Positions 26,606 to 32,773 of a stretch of 40,492 nucleotides of DNA are shown in pieces. Below the pieces are notes generated by a model, which was not told the DNA's origin, made no database searches, and was given only the letters and a program-made list of their open reading frames with translations. The translations under genes were made by a program, and so were the position numbers. Origin of the DNA: CAYFJO01 sp964343305 (GTDB taxonomy: Bacteria > Planctomycetota > Planctomycetia > Pirellulales > Pirellulaceae); the NCBI GenBank assembly GCA_964343305.1, contig CAYFJO010000047.1, positions 1 through 40,492 of the forward strand. Direction: 5' to 3'. Position 1 is the stretch's first letter. Each line of letters begins with the position of its first letter.

Positions 26606-26621
26606 CGGCACGTTCTTTGCT
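26606..26621 (+). promoter_or_regulatory. sigma-54-like promoter of deacylase gene
   Basis: CGGCACGTTCTTTGCT differs from the consensus only at the first base. The predicted start is near 26632, 48 bases before the ATG. Confidence 0.68.
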
Positions 26622-26679
26622 CGCTTAGACCGAATACGTCGCCACAAACAACTGCTTAGGTGCAACAAGGAGCAACAAG

Positions 26680-27186
26680 ATGAACCTTCAAGAGTTTCTC
26701 GGACGAAGTGCAGTGGAATTTGAAGTACTGGAACATCCGGCGACATTCGACGCTTCGCACTTAGCCGAGTCAATTCACGTATCAGGTTATCACGTGGCGA
26801 AGACGGTGCTACTTCGCGTCGACAACGACGCATATGTGATCGCCGTCCTGCCGGCGACACACCATGTTCGATTGGAAGATGCACGTGCGGCGCTGTCAGC
26901 GCGCCAAGTCGAGTTGGCGAACGAGGAAGAAATCGAAAACCGTTTTCTCGACTGCGAGGTCGGCGCGTTGCCACCATTTGGTTCGTGCTACGACATGGAG
27001 ACACTGGTCGATAAATCGCTTGTAGGCGACGAGAACATCATCTTTGAAGGAAACACACACAAGGAAGCGATCCGCATGCGCTACGACGATTTCGTCAAAT
27101 TGGAAGAGCCGCTGGTAGGATCCTTTGCTGTCGCTAATTTCCCTACTGCCTCAGGATCAACACCGGACAGTGCGACAGCCTCGTGA
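26680..27186 (+). CDS. YbaK/EbsC-family aminoacyl-tRNA deacylase
   Basis: 168 residues from ATG 26680, with AAGGAG at 26667-26672. YbaK-like domains hydrolyse mischarged aminoacyl-tRNAs in trans. Family features: EFEVLEHPATFDASHLAESIHVSG, the conserved Lys in VAKTVLLRVD, GALPPFG near residue 104, and FEGNTHKEAIRMRYDDFVKL. It has a sigma-54-like promoter. The last 44 bases overlap, antisense, the end of the USP gene at 27143. A paralogue lies at 27568-28041 on the other strand, with the same motifs and order. Confidence 0.9.
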   Translation: MNLQEFLGRSAVEFEVLEHPATFDASHLAESIHVSGYHVAKTVLLRVDNDAYVIAVLPATHHVRLEDARAALSARQVELANEEEIENRFLDCEVGALPPFGSCYDMETLVDKSLVGDENIIFEGNTHKEAIRMRYDDFVKLEEPLVGSFAVANFPTASGSTPDSATAS

Positions 27187-27571
27187 TTCGTTCGGCAACC
27201 GATCCCATCACGAGCCGCGAAATGCCACCGCGGCCATGTGATGGCAACACAATCAATTCCGCATCGATTTTCTCGGCAAACTCGGCAACCGTCTGGCCGG
27301 GGTCACCGAACGAAACGTGCGTTGCGACGCCGCCATATTTTGGGTCCGACAATCGATTTCTTAACCCTTCGGCAGTTTGGTCACGACGCTGTGCCTCATC
27401 CAAGACACTAAACAGCATTCCGGGCTGTGCGGCCGTGACGTCTTGCATGACGTGAATCACGTGCAAATGCGAGGGCTCGTCGACTAGAGAAAGGCCCACA
27501 TCAACCGCCTCGAACGACTGATCCGAGAAATCAATCGGCACAACGACTTTCCTCTTCGGAAACCAGCTCAT
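27143..27571 (-). CDS. universal stress protein, single UspA domain
   Basis: 142 residues beginning KRKVVVPIDFSDQSFEAVDVGLSLV. The nucleotide loop is SHGRGGISRLVMGSVAERITRLSHCPVLIL, which keeps the G-x9-G-S pattern, so ATP binding is likely. Its ATG overlaps the stop of the second YbaK gene (ATGA at 27568-27571), so it is translated from that operon's message. Its 3' end overlaps the convergent first YbaK gene by 44 bases. Confidence 0.93.
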   Translation of the reverse strand: MSWFPKRKVVVPIDFSDQSFEAVDVGLSLVDEPSHLHVIHVMQDVTAAQPGMLFSVLDEAQRRDQTAEGLRNRLSDPKYGGVATHVSFGDPGQTVAEFAEKIDAELIVLPSHGRGGISRLVMGSVAERITRLSHCPVLILRQ

Positions 27572-28041
27572 TGCAATTGATTCTCCGTTACGAACGAGAT
27601 CAGGAGGGGGTTTTCAAGCTGGCGAAAGTCCTCGAACCGCATGCGGATCGCTTCGTGATGTGTGTCGCCTTCGAAGTAGATTTCCTCGTCTTCCGTCAAG
27701 CTTTCGTCGACCACCGTTTTCATGCCGTACGGCGATCCAAACGGCGGCAATGCGCCTATCTCGCAATCCGGGCAATGTTGTTTGATCTCCAACTCCGTGG
27801 CCAGTTCAACTTGACTGCCACCAAGTGCTTTGGAAACTCGCGAAAAATCAACCGTCTTGTTGGCTGGCAATACCGCCACGACATACGAATAGCCGTGATC
27901 GGCTCGCAGCAAAACCGTCTTCGCAACCGCTCGGCCCGACACATGCAACGACTCGGCCATTCGCATAGCATCGAAGGTTTCAGGATGCGGAATGACCTCG
28001 AATTCGACATCCTTGCCTCGTAAGTAATCTAAAACTCTCAT
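27568..28041 (-). CDS. YbaK/EbsC-family aminoacyl-tRNA deacylase, second copy
   Basis: 157 residues with AAAGGAG eight bases before ATG 28039-28041. It matches the copy at 26680 motif for motif: FEVIPHPETFDAMRMAESLHVSG, VAKTVLLRADHGYSYVVAVLPA, CEIGALPPFGSPYGMKTVVDE, FEGDTHHEAIRMRFEDFRQL. The two are clearly diverged paralogues. Its promoter region shares an activator dyad with the divergent 28296 gene. Confidence 0.9.
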   Translation of the reverse strand: MRVLDYLRGKDVEFEVIPHPETFDAMRMAESLHVSGRAVAKTVLLRADHGYSYVVAVLPANKTVDFSRVSKALGGSQVELATELEIKQHCPDCEIGALPPFGSPYGMKTVVDESLTEDEEIYFEGDTHHEAIRMRFEDFRQLENPLLISFVTENQLQ

Positions 28042-28085
28042 GGCACCGCTCCTTTCTGCGCGCTGTCCACGCGGCGCAAATAGAG

Positions 28086-28101
28086 AGCAAGATTCATACC
28101 A
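28086..28101 (-). promoter_or_regulatory. sigma-54-like promoter of YbaK-USP operon
   Basis: On the minus strand, TGGTATGAATCTTGCT has exact spacing, with mismatches at two -24 positions. The predicted start is near 28075. Confidence 0.58.
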
Positions 28102-28151
28102 ACCAAGATCGCTTAAAACACAGACATTGCCGCAATTCTGGTATCATTCAA

Positions 28152-28176
28152 TGTGCGAAACCGCCCATTTCGCACA
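28152..28176. promoter_or_regulatory. activator dyad shared by divergent operons
   Basis: A perfect 9-base inverted repeat, TGTGCGAAA / TTTCGCACA, around CCGCCCA. The left 16 bases (TGTGCGAAACCGCCCA) match the other sites. Its centre is 80-90 bases from the predicted starts on both sides. Confidence 0.6.
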
Positions 28177-28220
28177 CGCAATCGACAGTTCCGAGCACTT
28201 TTATTCGATTGAGGGATTTG

Positions 28221-28236
28221 TGGTGCGCCATGTGCC
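28221..28236 (+). promoter_or_regulatory. weak sigma-54-like promoter candidate
   Basis: TGGTGCGCCATGTGCC has GG-N10-GC spacing and a partial consensus. An alternative of similar quality is TGGCTCTTGGCGGGCG at 28240-28255. One of them would drive the 28296 gene and asnA. Confidence 0.4.
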
Positions 28237-28295
28237 CTGTGGCTCTTGGCGGGCGAACTTCGATTGTCGATCGGCCAACCATTTTTGGAGCAACC

Positions 28296-28583
28296 ATGGA
28301 CAAATTCGATCGCGAACATTTCGCCCAGGCCTATCGCGCGCTTGCGGAGATCTTTGCACGCCAGCGGACTCCCGACGAAGTGGAAGATCACATCCCATTT
28401 CTCCTAGGCGACATGGCACGACGCATTTTCGTAGGTTCGCAATACGATCCGCCCGACGAGATCTTGGAAGCGACGGCAAGTGTCATGCGTTCAGGCGACG
28501 ATCGACAGCGAAAGGCGCTGGCCGACCGCCTTCTCCGCCACGCCGATCATCTGGATGAAATCTCCGCCGCCGAAGATGGATGA
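28296..28583 (+). CDS. small soluble helical protein of unknown function
   Basis: 95 residues from ATG 28296, with TGGAG five bases upstream; an earlier in-frame start would overlap the promoter. It is highly charged and helical (DKFDREHFAQAYRALAEIFARQRTPDEVEDHIPFLLGDMARRIF, DDRQRKALADRLLRHADHLDE), with no membrane span, Cys pair or known motif. It is probably cotranscribed with asnA, which starts 45 bases downstream of its stop. Its shared control region with YbaK-USP suggests a stress role, but no function can be assigned. Confidence 0.75.
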   Translation: MDKFDREHFAQAYRALAEIFARQRTPDEVEDHIPFLLGDMARRIFVGSQYDPPDEILEATASVMRSGDDRQRKALADRLLRHADHLDEISAAEDG

Positions 28584-28627
28584 GAATGTTTCAAGTTTAA
28601 ATGACAAGCTTACCTGGAGTACGTGCC

Positions 28628-29758
28628 GTGGCAAATAAGAAGTCAGATCTAGCCGGGCCTGGCGTCGGGAACTATAACGAACTGGAGAAAGTCCTTCCAG
28701 AAGACTACTCGTCGATGCTGTCGCCAAAGGAAACGCAGCAAGCTATCTTCGCAGCAAAATCGTGCATTGAGGATGACCTTTGTTCGCAACTCGACTTGAT
28801 ACCGGTAACAGTTCCGCTGATCGTGGATGTTGAAAGCGGCGTCAATGACTACCTCGACCGCGACGGTTCTCGGACGCCGGTTCAGTTTCACATTTCTAAC
28901 GACAATGGCAAACATTCGATCGATGCGCAAATTGTCCAGGCCGCGACGAAATGGAAACGAATGGCGCTCGCTCAATTCGACATGGACGTTGGAGAAGGTC
29001 TGCTCACCGATATGCGGGCGGTGCGCAAGGACTACTTTCTGGATCATGACCATAGTGCATACGTTGACCAATGGGACTGGGAACTCCGGATCACCGACGA
29101 GCAGCGAAACCTTGACTACCTGACTCAAGTCGTAGAGAAGATTTGGACGACTTTGAAACTTGCTGAGGCTCACGTACAGGAAATGTTCCCGCAACTAAAG
29201 TCGGAGCGATACCCGAATCTGCCAGACAAACTAACCTTCATTCATGCCGAAGACATCCTCGATAAATATCCGGATCTGCCGCGCAAGAAACGCGAAACCG
29301 CGATCCTGCAAGAACATCCAGCGGTCTTCATCTACGGCATTGGCGCCGTGCTCAAGGACGGTTATCCGCACGAATTGCGGGCGGCTGATTACGACGACTG
29401 GATCACTAAGACCACGTCGAAAGACGGCCGGCCCATGCATGGGCTGAACGGTGACATTCTGGTGTGGAACTCCGTGACACAACGTCGCCACGAACTCTCG
29501 TCGATGGGAATCCGCGTCAACGCAGAGTCGCTGCGTCGTCAACTCGAAATCAGCGGACAACTCGACTTCCTCAACTTTCCGTATCACCAAGCGATTGCCA
29601 ACGATCAGATCCCGCTCAGCATCGGCGGCGGGATTGGGCAGTCACGGGTCTATATGCTGTTGCTCCAGAAAGCACATCTCGGCGAAGTTAGTGTGAGCGT
29701 TTGGCCGCAAATACTCAAAGAGATGTGCAGGCACAAGAGCATTCACGTCCTCAATTGA
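28628..29758 (+). CDS. asnA: aspartate-ammonia ligase (asparagine synthetase A)
   Basis: 376 residues if GTG 28628 is used, which has GGAG eight bases upstream; ATG 28601 is also in frame. The AsnA fold proper seems to begin near Met 28715 (MLSPKETQQAIFAAKSCIEDDL), so there is a roughly 30-residue N-terminal extension absent from E. coli AsnA. Diagnostic stretches: VQAATKWKRMALAQFDMDVGEGL, HSAYVDQWDWELRI, RAADYDDW, HGLNGDILVWNSVTQRRHELSSMGIRV and IGGGIGQSRVYMLLLQ. It makes asparagine from aspartate, ammonia and ATP in the cytoplasm. Ammonia from the amino-acid dehydrogenase upstream could feed it. Confidence 0.95.
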   Translation: MANKKSDLAGPGVGNYNELEKVLPEDYSSMLSPKETQQAIFAAKSCIEDDLCSQLDLIPVTVPLIVDVESGVNDYLDRDGSRTPVQFHISNDNGKHSIDAQIVQAATKWKRMALAQFDMDVGEGLLTDMRAVRKDYFLDHDHSAYVDQWDWELRITDEQRNLDYLTQVVEKIWTTLKLAEAHVQEMFPQLKSERYPNLPDKLTFIHAEDILDKYPDLPRKKRETAILQEHPAVFIYGIGAVLKDGYPHELRAADYDDWITKTTSKDGRPMHGLNGDILVWNSVTQRRHELSSMGIRVNAESLRRQLEISGQLDFLNFPYHQAIANDQIPLSIGGGIGQSRVYMLLLQKAHLGEVSVSVWPQILKEMCRHKSIHVLN

Positions 29759-30066
29759 TAGCCTCAGATAGTCAACGGAACGTGGGCACTTCCTCGAGAA
29801 TTGCGCCTGTGGGGCCAAGGTCCCTGATTCATAGCTTCCGAGAGCCATCGCCAGCGAAAAAAGTCATTGTCGAGGGGCGGGCTCAGGCGTTGAAGTCGGC
29901 GCTTGAAAAACAGCAGCGCGACACCTTGCGTTTCAAAACGCTGAGACAGACCGCGACGAAAGCGCTAGCCCGGATTATTCATGAACCGCCGTCCAAACGA
30001 CGTAATGTTCTCTGTGAAAAGGAGTTGCGGCTATCTTGCCTAAAACACCGCGCAAATTCGAATCCA
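29759..30066. other. gap after asnA, no supported gene
   Basis: The plus strand stays open in one frame from inside asnA to 30135, with a helix-like stretch (SPAKKVIVEGRAQALKSALEKQ). It has no plausible start or ribosome-binding site and ends in a palindromic repeat, so it is treated as non-coding or a gene remnant. Confidence 0.4.
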
Positions 30067-30130
30067 CACCAACCCGACGCGCAAGCGAGGGACGACGTCC
30101 AAGACCCCTCGCTTGCGCGTCGGGTTGGTG
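30067..30130. repeat. long inverted repeat with 25-base arms
   Basis: Perfect arms at 30067-30091 and 30106-30130, starting CACCAACCCGACGCGCAAGC, separated by 14 bases. It lacks the GTAG ends of the REP doublets. Translated, it gives the recurring SLARRVG string, known from many spurious planctomycete ORFs. Confidence 0.85.
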
Positions 30131-30177
30131 AATAATCCGCGTTAGAGTTGATGTGACCAGTACAAAACTGAACACAC

Positions 30178-30378
30178 TCACGGCATCATCGGCCAGTAAT
30201 CGATGTCTTCGACCGTGCCGTTGCCGAAGCTGGCCAGCCAGACCATCAGCGCCATAAACAGCGCCATCACGATCAACGTGACAATCAACGTGATCCGGTC
30301 TTTCCGCAGTTCTTCTTCGCTGCGGAAGTCGGCCTGTTTGGTCGGCGGCTTTGTGAAGGGTTTTTGTGCAGTGGACAT
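30178..30378 (-). CDS. small single-span membrane protein
   Basis: 66 residues from ATG 30376-30378, with AAAGGAG six bases upstream, which strongly supports translation. A polar N-terminus (STAQKPFTKPPTKQADFRSEEELRKDR) precedes one membrane helix, ITLIVTLIVMALFMALMVWLA (about residues 29-49), and a short acidic tail ending DYWPMMP. No family is recognised. Size and topology resemble small accessory subunits of respiratory complexes, but nothing proves it. Confidence 0.75.
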   Translation of the reverse strand: MSTAQKPFTKPPTKQADFRSEEELRKDRITLIVTLIVMALFMALMVWLASFGNGTVEDIDYWPMMP

Positions 30379-30678
30379 GGCGCGCTCCTTTCATCTTAGC
30401 ATCGCAAGCCTTCCACCTTTTCTACGTCCAGATGTCGTCGGAGTTTTCGAATTCAAGACACACTTTCATGACCCATAACTTTTGCGACGCATACCGTTTC
30501 CTACCAAGACCTTGGGTCGATCAACCAATGACTGTCACAAGGTGAAATCTAGATTGGGACGATTGTCCCCGACCGGGCGGCCAGAAGTGAGAACGTGCGT
30601 CGCATTCCAATCGTAGAAAAGATGGACGGAGCCAGTCATCAAAAGTGCACAGTGTAACTCTACATGGGGGACAGAACG
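30379..30678. other. divergent intergenic region
   Basis: It separates the small membrane gene from the secreted-protein gene. I find no convincing ORF, repeat or strong promoter match. A weak GG-N10-GC element lies near 30409-30424 on the minus strand. Confidence 0.4.
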
Positions 30679-31410
30679 ATGAAAACGAGAATTCTCAAAT
30701 CGATTGTCATGATCGTGGCGGCAATCGCTGTCGTCGCGGTCGCGGCTGGCGTTCAAGCGCAGACCTATTCTTCTGGCACACGCGGCCATCCACGATGGTA
30801 TGGTCCGGGCCAACATCACGCTTCGACCTATGCCGAAGGCGTCCAACGCGGTTGGGCCAGCGTTATTCGCGCGATGGGCGACTACAACTACTGGACTTCT
30901 GAGGCGTTGATCAATCGTGAAGAAGCCCGCCGCATGTACACGGAAAACCGGGATGAATATGTTCAACAGTATTTCGAACTGCGACGTTTGAATCGCGAAG
31001 CACGAGCTGCCGAGCGAGGTCCAAAACCAACGCCACAAGACGTGGCTCGATTCGCCAAAGACCGTGCTCCCAATCGGCTCAGTGCCTATGAGTACGAAAT
31101 TTCGTGGGGCGAATTGAAGTGGCCGTCTGCGTTGGCCGATGAGCAATTCGATGTCGAGCGAGAAGTGATCAACGATCTGATGAAGCAACGATCGGTCTAC
31201 AACAGCGGTGCGGGGACGGACAATCATCGTCAGATCGTCGAATTGAGCAATCGCATGCTCGAGACGTTGAGAGGTCAAATCGACGAAGTTGCACCGATGG
31301 AATATGTCGCGGCGAGGAGCTTTTTGAAGAGGTTGCAGTATGAGTCTCGGTTCGTTCCCGAATTGAGCGCTGTGACCACTCCAACGGCGAATTTACTGGC
31401 CATGAAATAA
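30679..31410 (+). CDS. secreted protein of unknown function
   Basis: 243 residues from ATG 30679, with GGGGGA (30666-30671) upstream; ATG 30664 is in frame but overlaps that site. The signal peptide MKTRILKSIVMIVAAIAVVA continues VAAGVQAQ, with cleavage probably before QTYSSG. The mature part is charged and largely helical: ASTYAEGVQRGWASVIRAMGDYNYWTSEALINREEARRMYTENRDEYVQQYFELRRLNREAR. A Pro-rich hinge (RGPKPTPQDV) then leads into a second helical half. Exported proteins with this Tyr/Trp-rich opening recur in planctomycetes without known function. Confidence 0.78.
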   Translation: MKTRILKSIVMIVAAIAVVAVAAGVQAQTYSSGTRGHPRWYGPGQHHASTYAEGVQRGWASVIRAMGDYNYWTSEALINREEARRMYTENRDEYVQQYFELRRLNREARAAERGPKPTPQDVARFAKDRAPNRLSAYEYEISWGELKWPSALADEQFDVEREVINDLMKQRSVYNSGAGTDNHRQIVELSNRMLETLRGQIDEVAPMEYVAARSFLKRLQYESRFVPELSAVTTPTANLLAMK

Positions 31411-31463
31411 GACACAGCAGACTCGCAGCAGAACCAACTTGGCTGTCGGAAACATCGACAAGA

Positions 31464-31485
31464 ACAGGCTGGCAAGTTTTGCTAC
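31464..31485. repeat. single degenerate REP unit, CAGGCTG family
   Basis: ACAGGCTGGCAAGTTTTGCTAC is half of the element at 19195-19253 with changes in one stem arm. Read on the minus strand, its GTAG begins at the last base of the cytochrome stop codon. Confidence 0.6.
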
Positions 31486-31877
31486 TATTCTTTGCGCAGC
31501 AGCTTGTGGCAATTGACACACGTTTGGGTCAGTTGAACATAGGCCAAGGTTGCGGTATCGATGTTCTTTTCTTTGGCTCCACGCAACAACTCTTCATTGA
31601 TGAACCAAAAAAGATGGTATTGGGTGCGGTATTCGGGAGAATCCTCTTCGCCCCAACGTTGCTCGGCGAGTTTGTTCAGCGCGGCGGCACTCTGTTCGAT
31701 CAACTCGAAGTCTTCGACAGTGATGCCCTGCAAGATCTTCGTCGAGTAATTCAGTTTTTTCTGCATTACGCTGGGCGAAGATTCCTTGTCGTCGGCGGTT
31801 AACAAAGGCGCTAACATCGCAATCGACAGAACTGCAGCGGCGAGCATAGCAATGGCCAGCACGTTCGTACGACCCAT
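31485..31877 (-). CDS. c-type cytochrome, cytochrome c'-like
   Basis: 130 residues. The signal peptide spans about residues 5-28 (NVLAIAMLAAAVLSIAMLAPLLTA). The mature domain is all-helical, and the single haem-attachment motif C120-V-N-C-H124 sits near the C-terminus. That late position is characteristic of four-helix class II cytochromes (c'). Such proteins bind gases such as NO or CO, or carry electrons in the periplasm. It follows the receiver gene (31945) on the same strand by 67 bases. Confidence 0.85.
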   Translation of the reverse strand: MGRTNVLAIAMLAAAVLSIAMLAPLLTADDKESSPSVMQKKLNYSTKILQGITVEDFELIEQSAAALNKLAEQRWGEEDSPEYRTQYHLFWFINEELLRGAKEKNIDTATLAYVQLTQTCVNCHKLLRKE

Positions 31878-31944
31878 GTTGTGTCTCCTGTTTTACTTGT
31901 CCCAACCGGCCGCATTGCCGGGAGGGAAGAGATACTTTCCTCGA

Positions 31945-32319
31945 TCAAAACGTTTGATGTATGTCGGCTTCCCCTTGAGCCGCGGCCTTGCGAATACTGC
32001 CCGCCAGCTCGATCATTGACACCGGTTTGACATGAAACTTGCACACTCGATGATCGACGGGACCCGCGTCCTGTCGTGACAGAACCAAAACCGGAATCGC
32101 GGGCCGCTCCGCACAAGCTGCTTCTAAAATCCTGTCGCCCCAGCCGTCCGCCATATCGGGTTCGAGGACCAGACAATCCGGCCGGATGCTTCGGAGTTTG
32201 TTGACGCAATCTCTTCCACTGCTCGCCGTTTCGACGTCAAACCCTTGTCCGATCAGGTAGTCGCGATAGGCATCGAGCAATTCTCGTTCAGGATCGGCAA
32301 TAAGAACGCGAATATCCAT
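31945..32319 (-). CDS. atypical response-regulator receiver with Asp-to-Glu phosphosite
   Basis: 124 residues, a lone receiver domain. The acidic start (IADPERELL) and the late KP (K98-P99 in CKFHVKPVS) fit the fold. The phosphoacceptor position reads CLVLEPDMADGWGD, so Glu53 stands where Asp is expected. This should mimic a phosphorylated, or at least a non-switching, state. No output domain is present. A sigma-54-like promoter and an upstream dyad precede it. It may act by protein contact with one of the neighbouring kinases or regulators. Confidence 0.85.
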   Translation of the reverse strand: MDIRVLIADPERELLDAYRDYLIGQGFDVETASSGRDCVNKLRSIRPDCLVLEPDMADGWGDRILEAACAERPAIPVLVLSRQDAGPVDHRVCKFHVKPVSMIELAGSIRKAAAQGEADIHQTF

Positions 32320-32363
32320 TGGACCGTCGCTCCGCTAGATGACTAAACAACGGTCCCTGCCCA

Positions 32364-32379
32364 TGCGAATTCTGCGCCA
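32364..32379 (-). promoter_or_regulatory. sigma-54-like promoter of atypical receiver gene
   Basis: On the minus strand, TGGCGCAGAATTCGCA keeps the strict spacing and most consensus bases. The predicted start is near 32353, 34 bases before the ATG. Confidence 0.5.
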
Positions 32380-32441
32380 ACCGCGAGGGTCGCTATCTTT
32401 CAATGATTTTGATGGCCAGGCGGTCGGAATGTCACAACCCG

Positions 32442-32457
32442 CGCGCAAAAACGCCCA
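32442..32457 (+). promoter_or_regulatory. candidate upstream activator dyad
   Basis: CGCGCAAAAACGCCCA resembles the site at 28152 (TGTGCGAAACCGCCCA). Its centre is about 97 bases upstream of the predicted start of the receiver gene. Confidence 0.45.
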
Positions 32458-32462
32458 TCTTA

Positions 32463-32750
32463 CTACTTTGGTTTTGTGCTGCTCAAACCGTTTGAGCTGA
32501 CAACGTCGACGTCGTTAACAATCTGGTCGACGTGTTTGATTCCGCGCATCAATTCTTGCAAGACTTGTTTGAGATAGAAACTTGGCACCTGACCATTGAG
32601 CGATAACTTGCCTGATTTGAATTGCCAACTGATTTTGCAAAAGATAAATCTGTAAGCACAGTTGTTCAACTGTTGCTGCACGCACTCGTCGACACATTGC
32701 CTGACGTTTTTCTCTTTGATGGTTGGTGGTTTTTCCATGACAGCCCGCAT
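32463..32750 (-). CDS. BON-domain-like protein
   Basis: 95 residues from ATG 32748-32750, with GGAGG five bases upstream. The second half has the BON pattern: SGKLSLNGQVPSFYLKQVLQELMRGIKHVDQIVNDVDVV, with the typical G-V-S and I-N-positions. There is no signal peptide or lipobox, so unlike many BON proteins it appears to be cytoplasmic. BON domains are thought to bind membranes or phospholipids during osmotic or envelope stress. It starts 23 bases after the kinase stop, at the end of the csrA-receiver-kinase run. Confidence 0.78.
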   Translation of the reverse strand: MRAVMEKPPTIKEKNVRQCVDECVQQQLNNCAYRFIFCKISWQFKSGKLSLNGQVPSFYLKQVLQELMRGIKHVDQIVNDVDVVSSNGLSSTKPK

Positions 32751-32773
32751 CGGTTCCTCCTTTGACTCCGTGT

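Noticed and set aside
29701..30135. Plus-strand ORF of 144 codons after asnA
   Set aside because: Starts inside asnA, has no ribosome-binding site, and ends in the 30067-30130 palindrome. It could be a remnant, but there is no support for a gene.
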